Shown: positions 50,304-62,134, numbered from the stretch's first letter. The stretch is 64,000 nt of DNA from Lamellibrachia columna (GCA_963662155.1 OY759273.1:30694036-30758035); one strand, 5' to 3'. Program-made: numbers and translations. Notes: generated by a model not told the origin, from the sequence alone.

Positions 50304-50985
50304 AAGCCATTGCTGGGAATAGATGGTGCCAAATGGCAGAGTATTTTCTCTTTAGTTCTGTAGAGCAGTCATTATTAAGAATTTATAAAACATCTCAATA
50401 TGAATTTTATTCGTGAAAATAAAATACTATTTAAGGCTAACGTAATTCGTTGCCGACAATGGACGAAAATCGGTGAAGTTTTCGATACACGATGCGCGTT
50501 CGCTCACGAATATCAGAATTATGTCAGTATATAGGGATTATCAATACGTCGCCGAAATTGCAAAATTTTAATATTTATAATACGTATTGGAAACTTACTG
50601 ATTAATAGTTTATGTGGTGCAACGGAGACATTTGCATCATGGTTTGGGATGGCGTTCAAGCGTTGTGTGCTCGAAGTGACATTTCATGTCAACGGCCTTG
50701 ACCTGACCTATGCCAATATTTGGCAGACTTCGTTCACTGACCTATATAAAAAAACAATGGTTGCGTCGATTTCCCAAAAAGAGAGTTTGTTTGCAGATAT
50801 GATCGTGAACTGGCTTTTAGCCTGGCGACTATGCACAGTTTATGAAATGTCGTTGACGGTGGAGCGCCACCGACAGCAGCGGTTTCGCACAAATTTTAAC
50901 GAAAATATATTGCGAAGTAAATAAAAGTAACATAGTCAAAACGTTGCGTTAGTCTATATAAAACTATTTCGTTGGTCTAAATTAG
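50304..50985. other. Intergenic stretch, nothing recognised
   Basis: A 91-codon plus frame at 50649-50924 has no recognised domain. Confidence 0.4.
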
Positions 50986-50989
50986 GCCT

Positions 50990-51370
50990 AACTATTGTTC
51001 TATACATACTATAGGTATAATTAGCTTGTTTTCCTTGTAGGTTATATTTCTCCTAATCAATCGAAGAATTTTATTACCCGTTGAAGCTGCAATACCACAC
51101 TGATCTGAAACTTTCATATCAGCACATATTGTAACTCATAAATCCTTTTCTTTTACATTAGTGCCTAGAACATTCTCTCCCATTTTATAGTTTAGATCCA
51201 AGTTCCTGTGTCCTGTACGTAGGAATTTAAATTTCCCAAAATGTAATAACATCTGCCATTTCTCTGAACACTTAACACTTAACTAATGTTTTTTTATCAC
51301 CATTATCTAAACACTTTTGTGTCATCCGCAACTTTCGGTACGTTGGTTGTTATGTTATCGTCCAAGTCAT

Positions 51371-51448
<78 letters not shown>

Positions 51449-52960
51449 AATATTAAAGTCGTAATACCGATCCTTGTGGTACCCCATTCAAAACTGATTT
51501 CCAGTTTGAAATCTCCCCATCTACTATAGCACGCTGTCTTCTGTCAGTCAGCCATTGTTCTATCCTATCCTTTTGAAGGGAAAGAAGCAAACATCATACC
51601 ATTATTTAAAAAGGGTTCGAGAAATAAGTCAGAGAATGACAGACCAGTGAGTTTAACGTCAGTGATTTGTAAATTATTAGAAAGGTTAATTAAAGACCAT
51701 ATGGTGGACTTCTTCGTAAAGCATAAATTATTAAATTCATCTCAACACGGATTCCTTAAAGCGAGGTCATGCTTAATAAATATATTATGTTTTTTTTGGA
51801 AGAAATCACTAAGTGGATAGACGTGGGATCGCCAGTAGATATTATCTACTAAGATTATTAGAAAATAATAAGTTATGCCTAATAAGTCCACCATGTTGTT
51901 TTTAATTAACCTTTGTAATAATTTGTAAATCACTGATGCCAAACTCACTGGTCTGTAATTATCTTACTTATTTCTCGAACCCTTTTTAAATAGTGGTGTT
52001 TTATTTGCTTCTATCCATTCAAGAGGAAACATTCCCTCTTTTAAAGACAAGTTGAACTCTCTTGCAAACGGTATACTATTTTTTTTCTAGTGTTTCCATT
52101 AGTAGGTTTGGAGGAATTCCATCCACTCCTGATGATTTATTGTCCTTCATTGCCTTTATTTTCTTAGCTACCTTTTCTGGAGTTACAATTAACTGTCCTA
52201 AATAGTCAAATTTATTCTTCTGAAAGTTAGCATCTGGAAGTGGTACTGGAACTAATATTATCTCTGGTAAACACTGAACAGAAGTATCCATTTAAGTTTT
52301 CCGCCATTTAAAAACCTTGTGATATTATGTTTCCTATCTACTAGCGGTCCAACCTTGTCTCGTTTTGTTTACTCCTGATATATGCATAAAAAATAGTGCT
52401 GTCATTTGTTATGCTACATGCTAAGTTTTGCTCATAGCTTCTTTTAGATTGTCTAATTTCATTAGTAGCTGCATTGATTCCATTTTTGTAATTTTTGTAT
52501 TATGTATCCTTTCTGGTACATCTATAAACCCTCCACATAGTTTCTTTGTACGTTATTTTTCTAATAGCTTCTTTCGACAAATATTTCTTGCTATACCGTT
52601 TTCCTTGTTTTTTGTAAGGAACAAATTGATCACTGATACTCTCAATTTCATATTTTAGAATGTTCCAACATTCAATTGCGGTCTTGTTACTCAGCATGTT
52701 GCTAAGTATTTTCTCATATCGTTATATTTACCTTTGTGTACGTTTCTCCTGTATTTTTGCATTTACTTTTTACTTCGATGTCAAAATGTATTTGATTATG
52801 ATAATTATTACCCAATGGCTGGTATTTTGACATTGTCCACTAATTCATTTTGTGAACACAAAACTAAATTTAATACATTCTCTCCCCTGGTTGGTTCTAG
52901 CACGGGATGAGTAAGGAAGCTATCTTGAATTACTAATGCTACGCGTCCACAAACTACTCA
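50990..52960 (-). mobile_element. LINE family X copy with internal inversion
   Basis: Minus strand from about 52960 to 50990: K-Y-E-I-E-S-I-S-D-Q-F-V-P-Y-K-K near 52640, KKIKAMKDNKSSGVDGIPPN near 52170-52110, then reverse transcriptase QWLTDRRQRAIVDGEIS and VLNGVPQGSVL near 51560-51470, with an INDLDDN piece near 51360. A block at about 51580-51830 reads on the plus strand instead (A-N-I-I-P-L-F-K-K-G-S, VSLTSVICKLLERLIKDHMV) and repeats in reverse what lies at 51850-52070. A (TA)n run at 51373-51447 interrupts the catalytic region. Inactive. Confidence 0.8.
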
Positions 52961-53745
52961 GCTTGGTAAGATACTTCATTGCAAAGACATTGCTTTCAAA
53001 ATTAAGCAAAGGTTTCTAACAGCACCAGCAAAATGCAGCTATTATTTAACATAAAATAACCAAGTTTGGAGCTGTCCCCTGATCTCATTTAACCCGTCGT
53101 GAATCAGGTTCTTTGATGCTCAGATATGTTGTATGTGAATAGTTTATGTAACTTGTGCGGTCGGTTAAATAAGAGTGTGCACTTTTGTTGACTAGTTTAA
53201 GCAATATGTGCGGTCGGTTTAATAACAGTGTGTACGTTTATTAAAATCGTTGAAAGAACTGACTTCGATCGTAATACTAAGTGTATACCAGATTGTTTAT
53301 ATTTGTTATGCAACAGTCATTGTGACTTGTTATGTAAGACTCATTGTGACTTGTTATGTAAGAGACATTGTGACCTTGTTTATGTCACTGACGCCAGACA
53401 TGCAGCTTTTCGGTTCAAATTTGTACAATGAAATCTAAAATTTCAATCTAGTGTCGCCATCTATGAGGTTATGAACTATACCTACATCACTGGAAATCTG
53501 CCATTTGTGCTTCAACCATTATAAATGTGTCACGTGATTTTATACTGTTGAGTTGAACAAAAGAAATTGTGTACTTTATCAAGGAAGATTGCTAAGTAAA
53601 TTGATTCAGTCCATATAAATACGGCATTCGGCTTTATTCGTCCCAAAAAATATGTATTGAATACGGGTAATCAATACAAAACTGCATGTTACACTGATGT
53701 TTGTAAGTTATTGCGAACATCTGCCTTGTAGATAATTCACATTTG
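52961..53745. other. Intergenic stretch, short tandem words only
   Basis: CATTGTGACTTGTTATGTAAGA occurs about three times at 53310-53375. Otherwise nothing is recognised. Confidence 0.45.
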
Positions 53746-53749
53746 ACAT

Positions 53750-53960
53750 TTTAAAAAGATTTAACAAGATTGCCAAAAGGCCCATATGCCAAGTGGACAA
53801 GGAAGTCATTGGCTTATCGAGATTCCAATAGTTTTTTATTTATATGTAACCCGCCCTTCTGAAATATTTGTCAATTTTGTTTTTAAACATATTCATGCTG
53901 CTAGAATTTACACAATTTATTGTCCTCTGGGAGATTGAATACATTCTTATGACTAATTTA
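53750..53960 (-). mobile_element. LINE family X, 3' end fragment
   Basis: The minus strand reads M-F-K-N-K-I-D-K-Y-F-R-R-A-G-Y and then ATCTCGATAAGCCAATGACT, matching 16280-16400. Confidence 0.7.
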
Positions 53961-54024
53961 CACTGGTCCTTCACTTGATTTGTAAGTCACTGAGAACATC
54001 TGTGTTGTAGGTCATTCACTGTAG

Positions 54025-54147
54025 GCTATGGCGTCCCGCCCGAGGAGCACATCTCTATTCTCATCATTATGGTTATCAGCATCGGTCTTGGTCTCCCTGT
54101 CTTGCTGCTACTAGCTGGAGCCGTCTACATTTGCATCAGGAGGAGCG
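54025..54147 (+). CDS. Orphan plus-strand transmembrane exon
   Basis: After an acceptor (ATTCACTGTAG) the phase 1 frame reads YGVPPEEHISILIIMVISIG, LGLPVLLLLAGAVYICIRR. This is a hydrophobic span of about 25 residues and a basic stop-transfer end, the same plan as the gene B membrane exon but on the other strand. In the +1 frame a Ser-rich tail (SSSLNGTGFTSSYQQIN) follows and ends in a stop, so a frameshift may lie after the span, as in gene B. No partner exon was found nearby: it may be an inverted relic or part of a third gene. The 3' limit is uncertain. Confidence 0.45.
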
Positions 54148-54274
54148 GTGTCGTCCTCTCTCAATGGCACAGGATTCACCTCGTCTTACCAACAGATCAA
54201 CTAGCCTGTCCTTTGTGTAAGACAGCATTTCTACTTGAAACATTTCTAATGCAGTGATGCACTAATGCATTGAT

Positions 54275-54447
<173 letters not shown>

Positions 54448-54789
54448 CAAATGAATGTTTAAATATTAAAATAGATGTTTACATATTTCACATATCTTAT
54501 TTCACAGATATAGATTGCAATGAGGTGTTAACAGTACTCAGTATTAATGCTGTCACTAATGCATCTTTATTGAAAATACCTTTTAGCTTAAAAAAATTCC
54601 TAAGCGATAACATTAATGAGTTTTTATTAGACATTAAATCAGAGTTAGGCATGCAATATATTATGAGTTTATGTTGCTAATCTAGGTGTTTAATATAGCC
54701 ATTAAATGAATCCTAATGACGTTTAGTTATTAAATAAAACTGACCTATACTTTACAACCTGGTGATAAAAGTGCAGACTAATTTAATGT

Positions 54790-55195
54790 GAAAGGTCGCC
54801 AACGCCCACAGTTAACACACTGGTCCCTTCACCATCAATAAGATTGCTTTTAACGCAGGCCAACGTTGTAGTTTGTCTGTGTTGAAGACATAGTTCCCTT
54901 CACCTTGTGTACAATACGCAATCCTTCACCATAAATAACAATGTTTAACGCTGACCAATGTTGAGGTAAATCTGTCTTGAAGACATTGTTCCCTTCACCT
55001 GGTGTACAATACACAATCCTTCACCATAAATACCATTGCTTAGCGCTAGCCAACGTTGCAGTCTATCTGTCTTGAATACATTGTTCCATTCACCTGGTGT
55101 ACAATACGCAATCCTTCACCATAAATAACATTGTTTAATGTAGGCCATCTTTGTGCCTGTCAATATTTAAGACATTGTCACCAGCTCAACACACT
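54790..55195 (+). repeat. 95-bp tandem repeat, about 4 copies
   Basis: TTCACCATAAATAACA-type words recur at 54925, 55020 and 55115; each unit also has CCAACGTTG and CTTGAAGACATTGTTCCCTT. Copies differ by about 10-15 percent. Confidence 0.9.
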
Positions 55196-55689
55196 GACCA
55201 TTTCACACTGAGAACAGTAAATACCGTAACAATGGACTATAACATAGTATATCGTAATCGTAATCGCTACTAGTTGTCCAACTATTGTGTATCTGACAGT
55301 CTTTCAATTTGCTGCGCGTCATCTAGTGACCCGTTTCGAAAAGGGGCGTTATATCAGTCGTATCGCCTATCCTCAGATGTCGTCCATCCGTGGTTCAACT
55401 CTGCATAAAGAAGCATCACATTTGTTCAATTGTTGGTTCAATTTGTGTATTATTTGTAATTCAGTGGGGTAGCATGATCTAATTCCGATTGATTCTTGCG
55501 AACTTTAAAGGGAAGTAATCAGCTAATACATTAGTAGGCATTTATCACGCTTTCACATTTATTTGTGTATTATTTTTTATTGGAATGAAATCAGCTGTTT
55601 CGTTTGTCACTAAGAAATACCACTTCTACCATTTAAGCGGGCACACAGTAATAACACCAGTCATATTTAATCATATAAGTACAACATAC

Positions 55690-55984
55690 CAGTTTGGGTC
55701 ACTCCGTCATCCGACGTTCTGCCTTCTCTCAAGGTTCCTTGACTGTTGTCGTAACCACGATTCGTCTTTATGCCACAGCAAGTTCCCGATACCGAACCAT
55801 CTGCGGTCATTTCCATCGTTGTTCTGCCAGGTACTACAACGATTGGTTGTGTCCCCACGTCGCTTGGTTCGTCGACTCAAACACACGCCCAGCAGGACGG
55901 CCAGTACAATGACGACGAGGCAGCTGATGCTCGGAAGGACGACGAGCAACCATGCAGGTAAAACCTTTGTGGGCGTCTGTTTAC
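55690..55984 (-). CDS. Transmembrane and cytoplasmic exon, gene B, apparent frameshift
   Basis: The acceptor GTGATAG joins in phase 1 (completing Gly). The frame reads K-Q-T-P-T-K-V, then the membrane span LPAWLLVVLPSISCLVVIVL, AVLLGVCL and the basic stop SRRTKRR. In this frame a TGA comes at 55709-55707. A +1 frame opens just after the span and stays open (PSDVGTQPIVVVPGRTTMEM, then GIKTNRGYDNSQG) up to a good donor, ACTG|GTATGTTG. The exon length (295) is one base off the phase 1-1 rule seen elsewhere. Either the tail is short and ends at TGA, or one base was gained or lost near 55870-55905, by mutation or sequencing error. Confidence 0.7.
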
Positions 55985-56099
55985 CTATCACGGAACGAGC
56001 ATACTTCGAATGTTTCAAGAAAATACTAACGACTGTATTAACCTCGTTTCATCCAACTGTCATTAATCGATGTAAAGTAAACTTGAATTAATTGTAAAC

Positions 56100-56560
56100 T
56101 CGTCTTTTGGCAATTGGAACCAAAACTATATACCACGGAGAATTCTACTCCATAGCTTCATGTACTGTTATTTTGTTTAATTGACGCATTGTAATGTCAC
56201 ACACATGTTATACAACACAACACTATTGTCTTCTAACACGGTACGTGGAAACGTCAGTTAAACACAAATCTTAACATAATATAATGACCTGTTATACAAT
56301 TACATAACGAAGTGCACCTTTCCTCGCTGATGCATGTAGCATGAGGCAGACAACACAGTTGTGATGTTTGATATAATAATGTTTCATGCGCGGTATCACA
56401 TACAATACTATGTAAATAAGCAACGAAAATATCACTAGTACAGCTGCCGTTTTGTTGTTCGACATAAAAACAAACTCTCACGAGTTTGATGCACCTGATT
56501 CCAACATAGACCAGCACTCGATTTTAAAATTTAAAGAATCCATCCAAAATAGTGATTTTC
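56100..56560. other. Gene B intron, nothing recognised
   Basis: AT-rich, no domain in the short frames. Confidence 0.4.
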
Positions 56561-56569
56561 TATAAAAGA

Positions 56570-56850
56570 AAATTGACAAGATTGGTAGGCTTTTAGTGTC
56601 TCATCTGAAAGACACGAAGGGTGAACGAAATTTACAAGTTTGGTAGGCTTTTAGTGTCTCGTCTCAAAGACATGAAGGGTGAACGAAATTGACAAGTTTG
56701 GTAGACTTTTAGTGTCTCGTCTCAAAGACACGAAGGGTGAACGAAATTGACAAGTTTGATAGGCTTTCAGTGTCTCGTCTCAAAGACATGAAGGGTGAAC
56801 GAAACTGACATGTTTAGTAGGCTTTTAGTGCTCAAAGACATGAAGGGTGA
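56570..56850 (+). repeat. 58-bp minisatellite, about 5 copies
   Basis: Unit GAACGAAATTGACAAGTTTG, GTAGGCTTTTAGTGTCTCGT, CTCAAAGACATGAAGGGT. The last copy is shortened. Confidence 0.92.
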
Positions 56851-56959
56851 AAGAAGTTGCACAAGTTTCAAAACGGCAGTTGATGACCTCAAACCCTGGT
56901 TCACTGTAAGTCCGGCTCTCTTGCTGCCGAGCTACTGCGCCTCACTCATAAGTTAATAT

Positions 56960-57290
56960 CTTATTTTAGTGTCCTCGCAAAGTGTCTCGTGACCCTGAGG
57001 AGTCCCTGCCAAGAGGAGCCAGTGAGCTATGGCTACCCTGGCAGTGTCTCAACCGCCTCAGGACTGGTGTCTGGTGCTGCAGACAATTGATTCAGAAGTG
57101 GGGCTATACATTGCCAACATTGAGTGTGACTGTGGAGAAAACCCCAAACGATGGAACATCTGCTAGAATGCCCCCTCCTATTAGAGCCCTGCAGAACAGA
57201 CGAAAGTGTAGTGACACGAGAAGAAGAAGATTTTAGCAGTAAGACTCAAGAAAACCAACCACAGCAAGTGGAAGCAGAAATGCTTTAGCT
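56960..57290 (+). mobile_element. RTE-like LINE C-terminal fragment
   Basis: Plus strand: RLRTGVWCCRQLIQKWGYTL, a Cys-x-Cys-Gly-Glu piece, then in the next frame QTMEHLLECPLLLEPCRTDE. This Cys-His pattern (CxCG...HLLxCP) is the usual tail of RTE/CR1-type proteins. One frameshift near 57140. Confidence 0.75.
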
Positions 57291-57299
57291 TTGTAATAA

Positions 57300-57968
57300 T
57301 ACAATACTAACTTTGTTCTAAAAAATTATTCAACAATATTCTCGCCCAGACCAGCAAGAAAGTGGACTTCGGAGCTTCTCTTCCAACCATCTTTCGTTGA
57401 TGTGTTGCCCACCCGGATGCATGTTTGGAAATTATCTTGGTAAAGATATCGCTACCGCAGCCATGTACACTACCAATAGATCACTTGTTCCTTTCTTGTT
57501 TCGTCCTCTTGGAGAATGAGTCCTTTTCCACGTATCTTGCACTGCTGTATTGTACCCTCTAGTTTTATTATCTTTCCTAAGTTTGAATAACATGTTTCAT
57601 AAATATCTTCAAAACCATTGAATAATAAAAAGTGGTATCCTTTTAACTACTTGGACTCTAGCATTGTAAATCCACCCTCAGTTGGGTGTTTGTTTTATAC
57701 AGCTGTATTTGACGTCTCCCAGTTCTATAATCGGCTTTAATGCTCCTCTGTGTCTTCTTTCTAGTTTATCAACGTCCTACGAGACTTACAAAAACCACTC
57801 TGCCAATCAGATACATGCATCAGTTTAGCGCACAAATCTGGCGACTACCATCTGTGATGTAGTGAGTACGTATCGTGAAATGTCTTAATACCAAGCCTTT
57901 TATCATAATTTCGGAGTTTCATAACCACGATGCCAAATTATTGAAATTAATCATTCGACTTTACTCAC
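57300..57968. other. Gene B intron, nothing recognised
   Basis: No exon or element supported. Confidence 0.4.
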
Positions 57969-58117
57969 CATCGTAGGTAATGCTGCTTGGGTTTATCTGT
58001 AACTCACTGACAAAGCCGGAGTGATCATCGACGTAGTTCACCATTTCTTCCTTCAGAGTCTCCGTTGAACTGACAGTGTCTAATTCAAGTTTGTAGTCCA
58101 CTTTCACGCTGCCCTTG
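57969..58117 (-). CDS. SEA domain exon 3 with GS-V-K-V site (gene B)
   Basis: A 149-bp exon, acceptor CTTACAG, donor G|GTGAGTAA; enters in phase 2, leaves in phase 1. It reads S-K-G-S-V-K-V-D-Y-K-L-E-L, then STETLKEEMVNYVDDHSGFV and LQINPSSITYD. The Gly-Ser at 58113-58108 before V-K-V-D-Y is where self-cleaving SEA domains (GSVVV in mucins) break. The exon leads directly to the membrane exon, the usual place of SEA. Confidence 0.85.
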
Positions 58118-58574
58118 CTGTAAGTAGACCAAATGCACTTTTTTAATATTAAGCTTACTGCGGATACGTCATGCGGTCGGTAAAGTATTATTTAAAATGG
58201 TACATGGTTTAGCTTCCAACGTACAACATCATGACTTCATGTCTTCCACTATTGGTTTGTGACTTAATACTAACATTCCTGTTCAGTACTGGTGCGCATG
58301 CATTTATTGGCACAAAAACATCGTTATTAGCTGATGGCATAAACCCCCTACACAATATGCAATTAGGAAAGGTTGTATTGCTTAATTTGTTTAATATGTT
58401 ATCAAAATTACCATCGCCTAGCACTGATGTCATGCTTTTTACATAAGGATTTGCCACAAATTAGCCAGCTGCTCTAAGTGAATTTCATAAAGAAGAGCAA
58501 TTGTCATGTGTTTAATAAAACAATTAAAACCACGTGAACCACAACACTGGCAAGTTCAATTGTCGATCTATTAC

Positions 58575-58642
58575 CTGAAGACAATGTCTGTCACGGCAAC
58601 AATGTGTGTATACATGGTAGAACCACTGTAGGCCAGGCGCAC
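58575..58642 (-). CDS. SEA domain exon 2 (gene B)
   Basis: A 68-bp exon, acceptor CGTTGCAG, donor TTCAG|GTAATAG. It reads VRLAYSGSTMYTHIVAVTDI, V-F. Small, but the splice sites, phases (0-2) and SEA-like strand pattern (I-x-V-T-x-I-x-F before K-G-S) agree with both neighbours. Confidence 0.75.
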
Positions 58643-59175
58643 CTGCAACGTAGAACACGCTCTAGCATCGTTAACATGAACATGTTGAACATGAGAAGGG
58701 AGGAATACCGAGAAACGCATTTGGTCGTATGTTCGATCATCGTAGTTAATTACATATATTACAATAAATAAAGTATTTTCTACAAGTATGAATTTCCTTT
58801 GTATAACATTCCTGCGTGTCGACTATTAACATTTCCCGTAGGCACGATGATGATATATCGTAGGCGCTCACTTATATAGCCGAGTGAACGCGAACCATTA
58901 ATAAACGAAAGTGCCTATGTGTGCGTGCGTGCGTACGTGCGTGCGTGCGTGCGTGCATGCGTTTTTGTGACGTGTACATGTGTACACATTACATTTGCAT
59001 ATGATGGATATAGAAAATAAGGTACACTTTTTTAAAAGTCTATAAGTTTAGATTATCAATCTATACTTGAATTGAAATGTGCCGCATGATATCGTCTTCA
59101 TGACATCTGAGAAGCGATTTCAATTGACTATCTATACTAATCACTAATATAAATAACATTGCCTTTATTGATTAC
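58643..59175 (-). other. Gene B intron, (GTGC)n inside
   Basis: A (GTGC)n run lies at 58918-58961. No exon seen. Confidence 0.6.
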
Positions 59176-59288
59176 CTCAAATGCAACCTTGGCTGCCATT
59201 TTCTTGTAGTCCTCGGTGGAATTATCTGCAAGCGTTTCTCTGTATTCATGGTTTATGATGGTGACAGTTCCATTGTAGGCAAACGACT
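59176..59288 (-). CDS. SEA domain exon 1 (gene B)
   Basis: A 113-bp exon, acceptor TTTTGCAG, donor GAG|GTAATCAA; phase 1 to 0. It reads S-F-A-Y-N-G-T-V-T-I-I-N-H-E-Y, then ETLADNSTEDYKKMAAKVAF. Y-N-G-T-V-T-I followed by an amphipathic helix with E-x-x-x-x-L-A-D-x-x-S-x-x-Y is how SEA domains begin. Two sequons (N-G-T, N-S-T). Confidence 0.85.
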
Positions 59289-60347
59289 CTGCAAAATAAA
59301 AAATTTTGAGCAACACATTTACACTTGTACACCAATTATCATATTGTTGTTACACGACATTGTAATTTTGTTGTATCGTTACAAGATGACATCACAGTAA
59401 CACGTCATCAGAACGATTCATAGCTAAAGATCACAGACAGGAAATCTCTACTTACTATTTCCAGTACATTGGCGGTTCCAGACCTTGATTAAGTGGGGTG
59501 CCCAGTTTCACCCCGAAAAAAAACACCAGGTGGCTGGACTTCTCGTTATCCACACATTTACAGGATACTCACGCACGCACGAACGCATACACCCCCCCCC
59601 ACACACACAGTTCATATAATACATTAATAAATATTACAATACTCCCAATCTATTAAGGCCACCCCTTCTGAAAATTTGGGTTGGCCTTATAGGGGGAAGG
59701 GGGAATTGCGAAATAATTTGCATTAATAGTTTTGTCTGTAGGGCATCTTTTACAACTTACCCATGCTAAAGCTAGCCCCAGTCTCCTTATGTGCACAGAG
59801 TATGGTGAAACGTTCTACAGACGAACGAAGGGCGCAGACCACAGTTATTTTTCCCATTGGTGTTCATGTTAATGTTTTGCCTGATTGTAAGAACATGTGA
59901 TCATAACAAATTCTAAAACTTCATAACATCCACTGTCAAAATAACAAGATTTCGCTAAATATTAATGCGCCTATGGTGTCTCGAGAATGTCACCATCAAA
60001 TTGCCTACGCGTTTTCAAATCTGCTTCAAACTGCAACATCTCACTACCAAATGTCCGACATTATAAACTTTTCAGTTTTGTTGGCTGAATGTTGTTACCT
60101 CTTGTGGCAAATACAATAATTGACATCGGTAACTTGCGTATGTCTGTATTTGTGGCAATGTCCCTCGTTTGTATATTAGAAATGTCCGCATCCGAGGAAC
60201 AAGTGCAGGAGGGTATCACCTCGCAGTGTCTTCACAATTAATTCTGACTTCATGACAAAAATCTGATGGACACTCACATGGATCCGCCCATGAAGTATGT
60301 GTTCTATAAAAAAACAACACACCAAAAACTACTTATTTCACACTTAC
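59289..60347 (-). other. Gene B intron, nothing recognised
   Basis: Contains CATTGGCGGTTCCAGACC (59466) and C-run words that look like dispersed-repeat debris. No exon supported. Confidence 0.45.
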
Positions 60348-60611
60348 TAGTAACAAATTTGGCGTCTACTGTTCTACTCTTCTGGTTTCCATTGACAGTG
60401 TCAACCCCAACAGTGTACTCAGTGCCAGCCGCCAGACCGGCGAATACCATTGTTGTAGTCGTGTTGTCAGGTGTCTGTGTTTGGAATGTGCCATTGCCCT
60501 TCAGCGACACATCGTATCCTGTCAACCCGCCGATACCTGGGGCATCCCATTTGACTGTCAGAGAATGCAGAGTCCTGGAGAGCAGTGACAGGTTCTGTGC
60601 AACATTCGGTA
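60348..60611 (-). CDS. FN3 domain exon (gene B, last before SEA)
   Basis: 264 bp, phase 1-1, acceptor TTGCAG, donor A|GTAAGTGT. It reads PNVAQNLSLLSRTLHSLTVK, W-D-A-P-G-I-G-G-L-T-G-Y, FAGLAAGTEYTVGVDTVNGN. The LTGY type resembles exons 61136 and 62597 rather than the WEGY type of gene A. Confidence 0.92.
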
Positions 60612-61135
60612 CTGCAAGAAACACACATAAGAACAAATGTAGAACTACAATACAGGTAATATATGCTAGTCGAGAATGGTGTTGAAATTAATATGTCCGA
60701 ATGTTTCCTAAACTGCGCTTTGTGAAATTGTTTGACTTAACTGGGATGATAACAATATTATGTTCAAAGCAAGAACTTATATATTATCATAAAGTTGTGT
60801 AACATTTTCGAAATTAAGATAAGATACAAACTTAAATTATTCGTGTAGTTAGTTAATGCTATGGGAAACTTTACATGAATTAAGTTCAAAGAACAAAACA
60901 TGAATTGATATGTAAAATTGTGTTGATACTGGTAATAAATTGTATAATTATTAAATAATTATAATTACATTCTTCTTCTTATTGTGAAGATTTAAGCGAT
61001 CCTCTTATAGCCTCTAGAGATACAGCACTAGATCCTGCAATTTTGCACAACTATGGAATATTTCAGACTTGACAACTAAATAATACCAGGTTTCCACACC
61101 AAAGACAACCAAAGACATAACCTTCTCATGCTTAC
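60612..61135 (-). other. Gene B intron, nothing recognised
   Basis: AT-rich, no element seen. Confidence 0.5.
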
Positions 61136-61399
61136 CAGTGTAGAAGATGTCTTTCACTGCTGTACTTTGTTGGTCTCCACTCACTGTGACGACCCTAACA
61201 GAGTACACGGCGCCAGCCGTCAGACCTGTGAATGCAGCTGTTGTTGTGTCGTTGCCAGGTGTTTGTTTTTGGAATGTGCCGTCACCCTCCAACGACACAC
61301 TGTACTTTGTCAACCCGCCGACACCCGGGGCATCCCAGGTGACAAATAATGAACTCATAGTGATGGAAACTACTCTCAGATTATGGGCAGCATACGGTA
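61136..61399 (-). CDS. FN3 domain exon (gene B)
   Basis: 264 bp, phase 1-1, acceptor TTTTACAG, donor G|GTAAGCAT. It reads PYAAHNLRVVSITMSSLFVT, W-D-A-P-G-V-G-G-L-T-K-Y-S-V-S, TAGAVYSVRVVTVSGDQQST. It is a sister of exon 60348 through a local duplication. Confidence 0.92.
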
Positions 61400-61579
61400 C
61401 TGTAAAAATATACAATAGCCTATTGTCACTGTAAAAACAATACATATACCTAAACAAACCTCATCTGCCTGTCCTAGGAGCCAAAGTAAGCAATCGTTGT
61501 ACAAAAAATAACGTATCTCAGAATCTATTTGAGTGCCCAGTTTAAATGTTCCGTGAATCTTGTCCAGTAGCATGATGCT

Positions 61580-61800
61580 GTGCGTGTGCGTGCGTGCGTG
61601 TGTGATATATATATATATATATATATACCTAATATATATATACACCTACATACATGTATACCCACATGTACACACTGTACACACATACGTTCGCACACAA
61701 ACATACACCAAACACGCACATAAACACACAGACACGCACCTTCACACATCTACACGCACCTACACGCACGCGTGCGCGCCCGCAATGTACACATTAAAGA
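61580..61800. repeat. Mixed microsatellite (GTGC, AT, CACA)
   Basis: Short GTGC and AT runs followed by ACAC-rich sequence up to 61780, in the intron between two FN3 exons. Confidence 0.85.
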
Positions 61801-61870
61801 AAACCACCCCACAATGCAAGTGGTTTTCTGTAATGTGTACATACTTTACAAAGTCGTGTCACACACTTAC

Positions 61871-62134
61871 TAGTGTAGAATCTGTCTTCAACTTTAGTAC
61901 TCTGCTGACCTCCACTCGTTGTGACTACCCCTACAGAATACTCTGTGCCAGCCGTCAGACCTGTGAATGTCGCATTTGCTGCATCTTTGTTGTATGTTTG
62001 TGGTGAAGGTGCGCCGTCACCCTCCAGTTTCACGGTGTATCCTTCCCACCCGCCGTCAGTAGGGGCTGTCCACTCGACTGTCAACGAAGATGTAGTCCTT
62101 GTGGGCACGACCAGATTCTCGACCGCATTTGGCA
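61871..62134 (-). CDS. FN3 domain exon (gene B, WEGY type)
   Basis: 264 bp, phase 1-1, acceptor TCTTACAG, donor A|GTAAGTGT. PNAVENLVVPTRTTSSLTVE, TDGGWEGYTVKLEGDGAPS, TAGTEYSVGVVTTSGGQQST. It is closer to gene A exons than to its own neighbours at 61136 and 62597, a sign of exchange or of block duplication between the two genes. Confidence 0.92.

Noticed and set aside
54025..54260. Placing the plus-strand membrane exon in gene B
   Set aside because: It is on the opposite strand and gene B already has its own membrane exon at 55690-55984.
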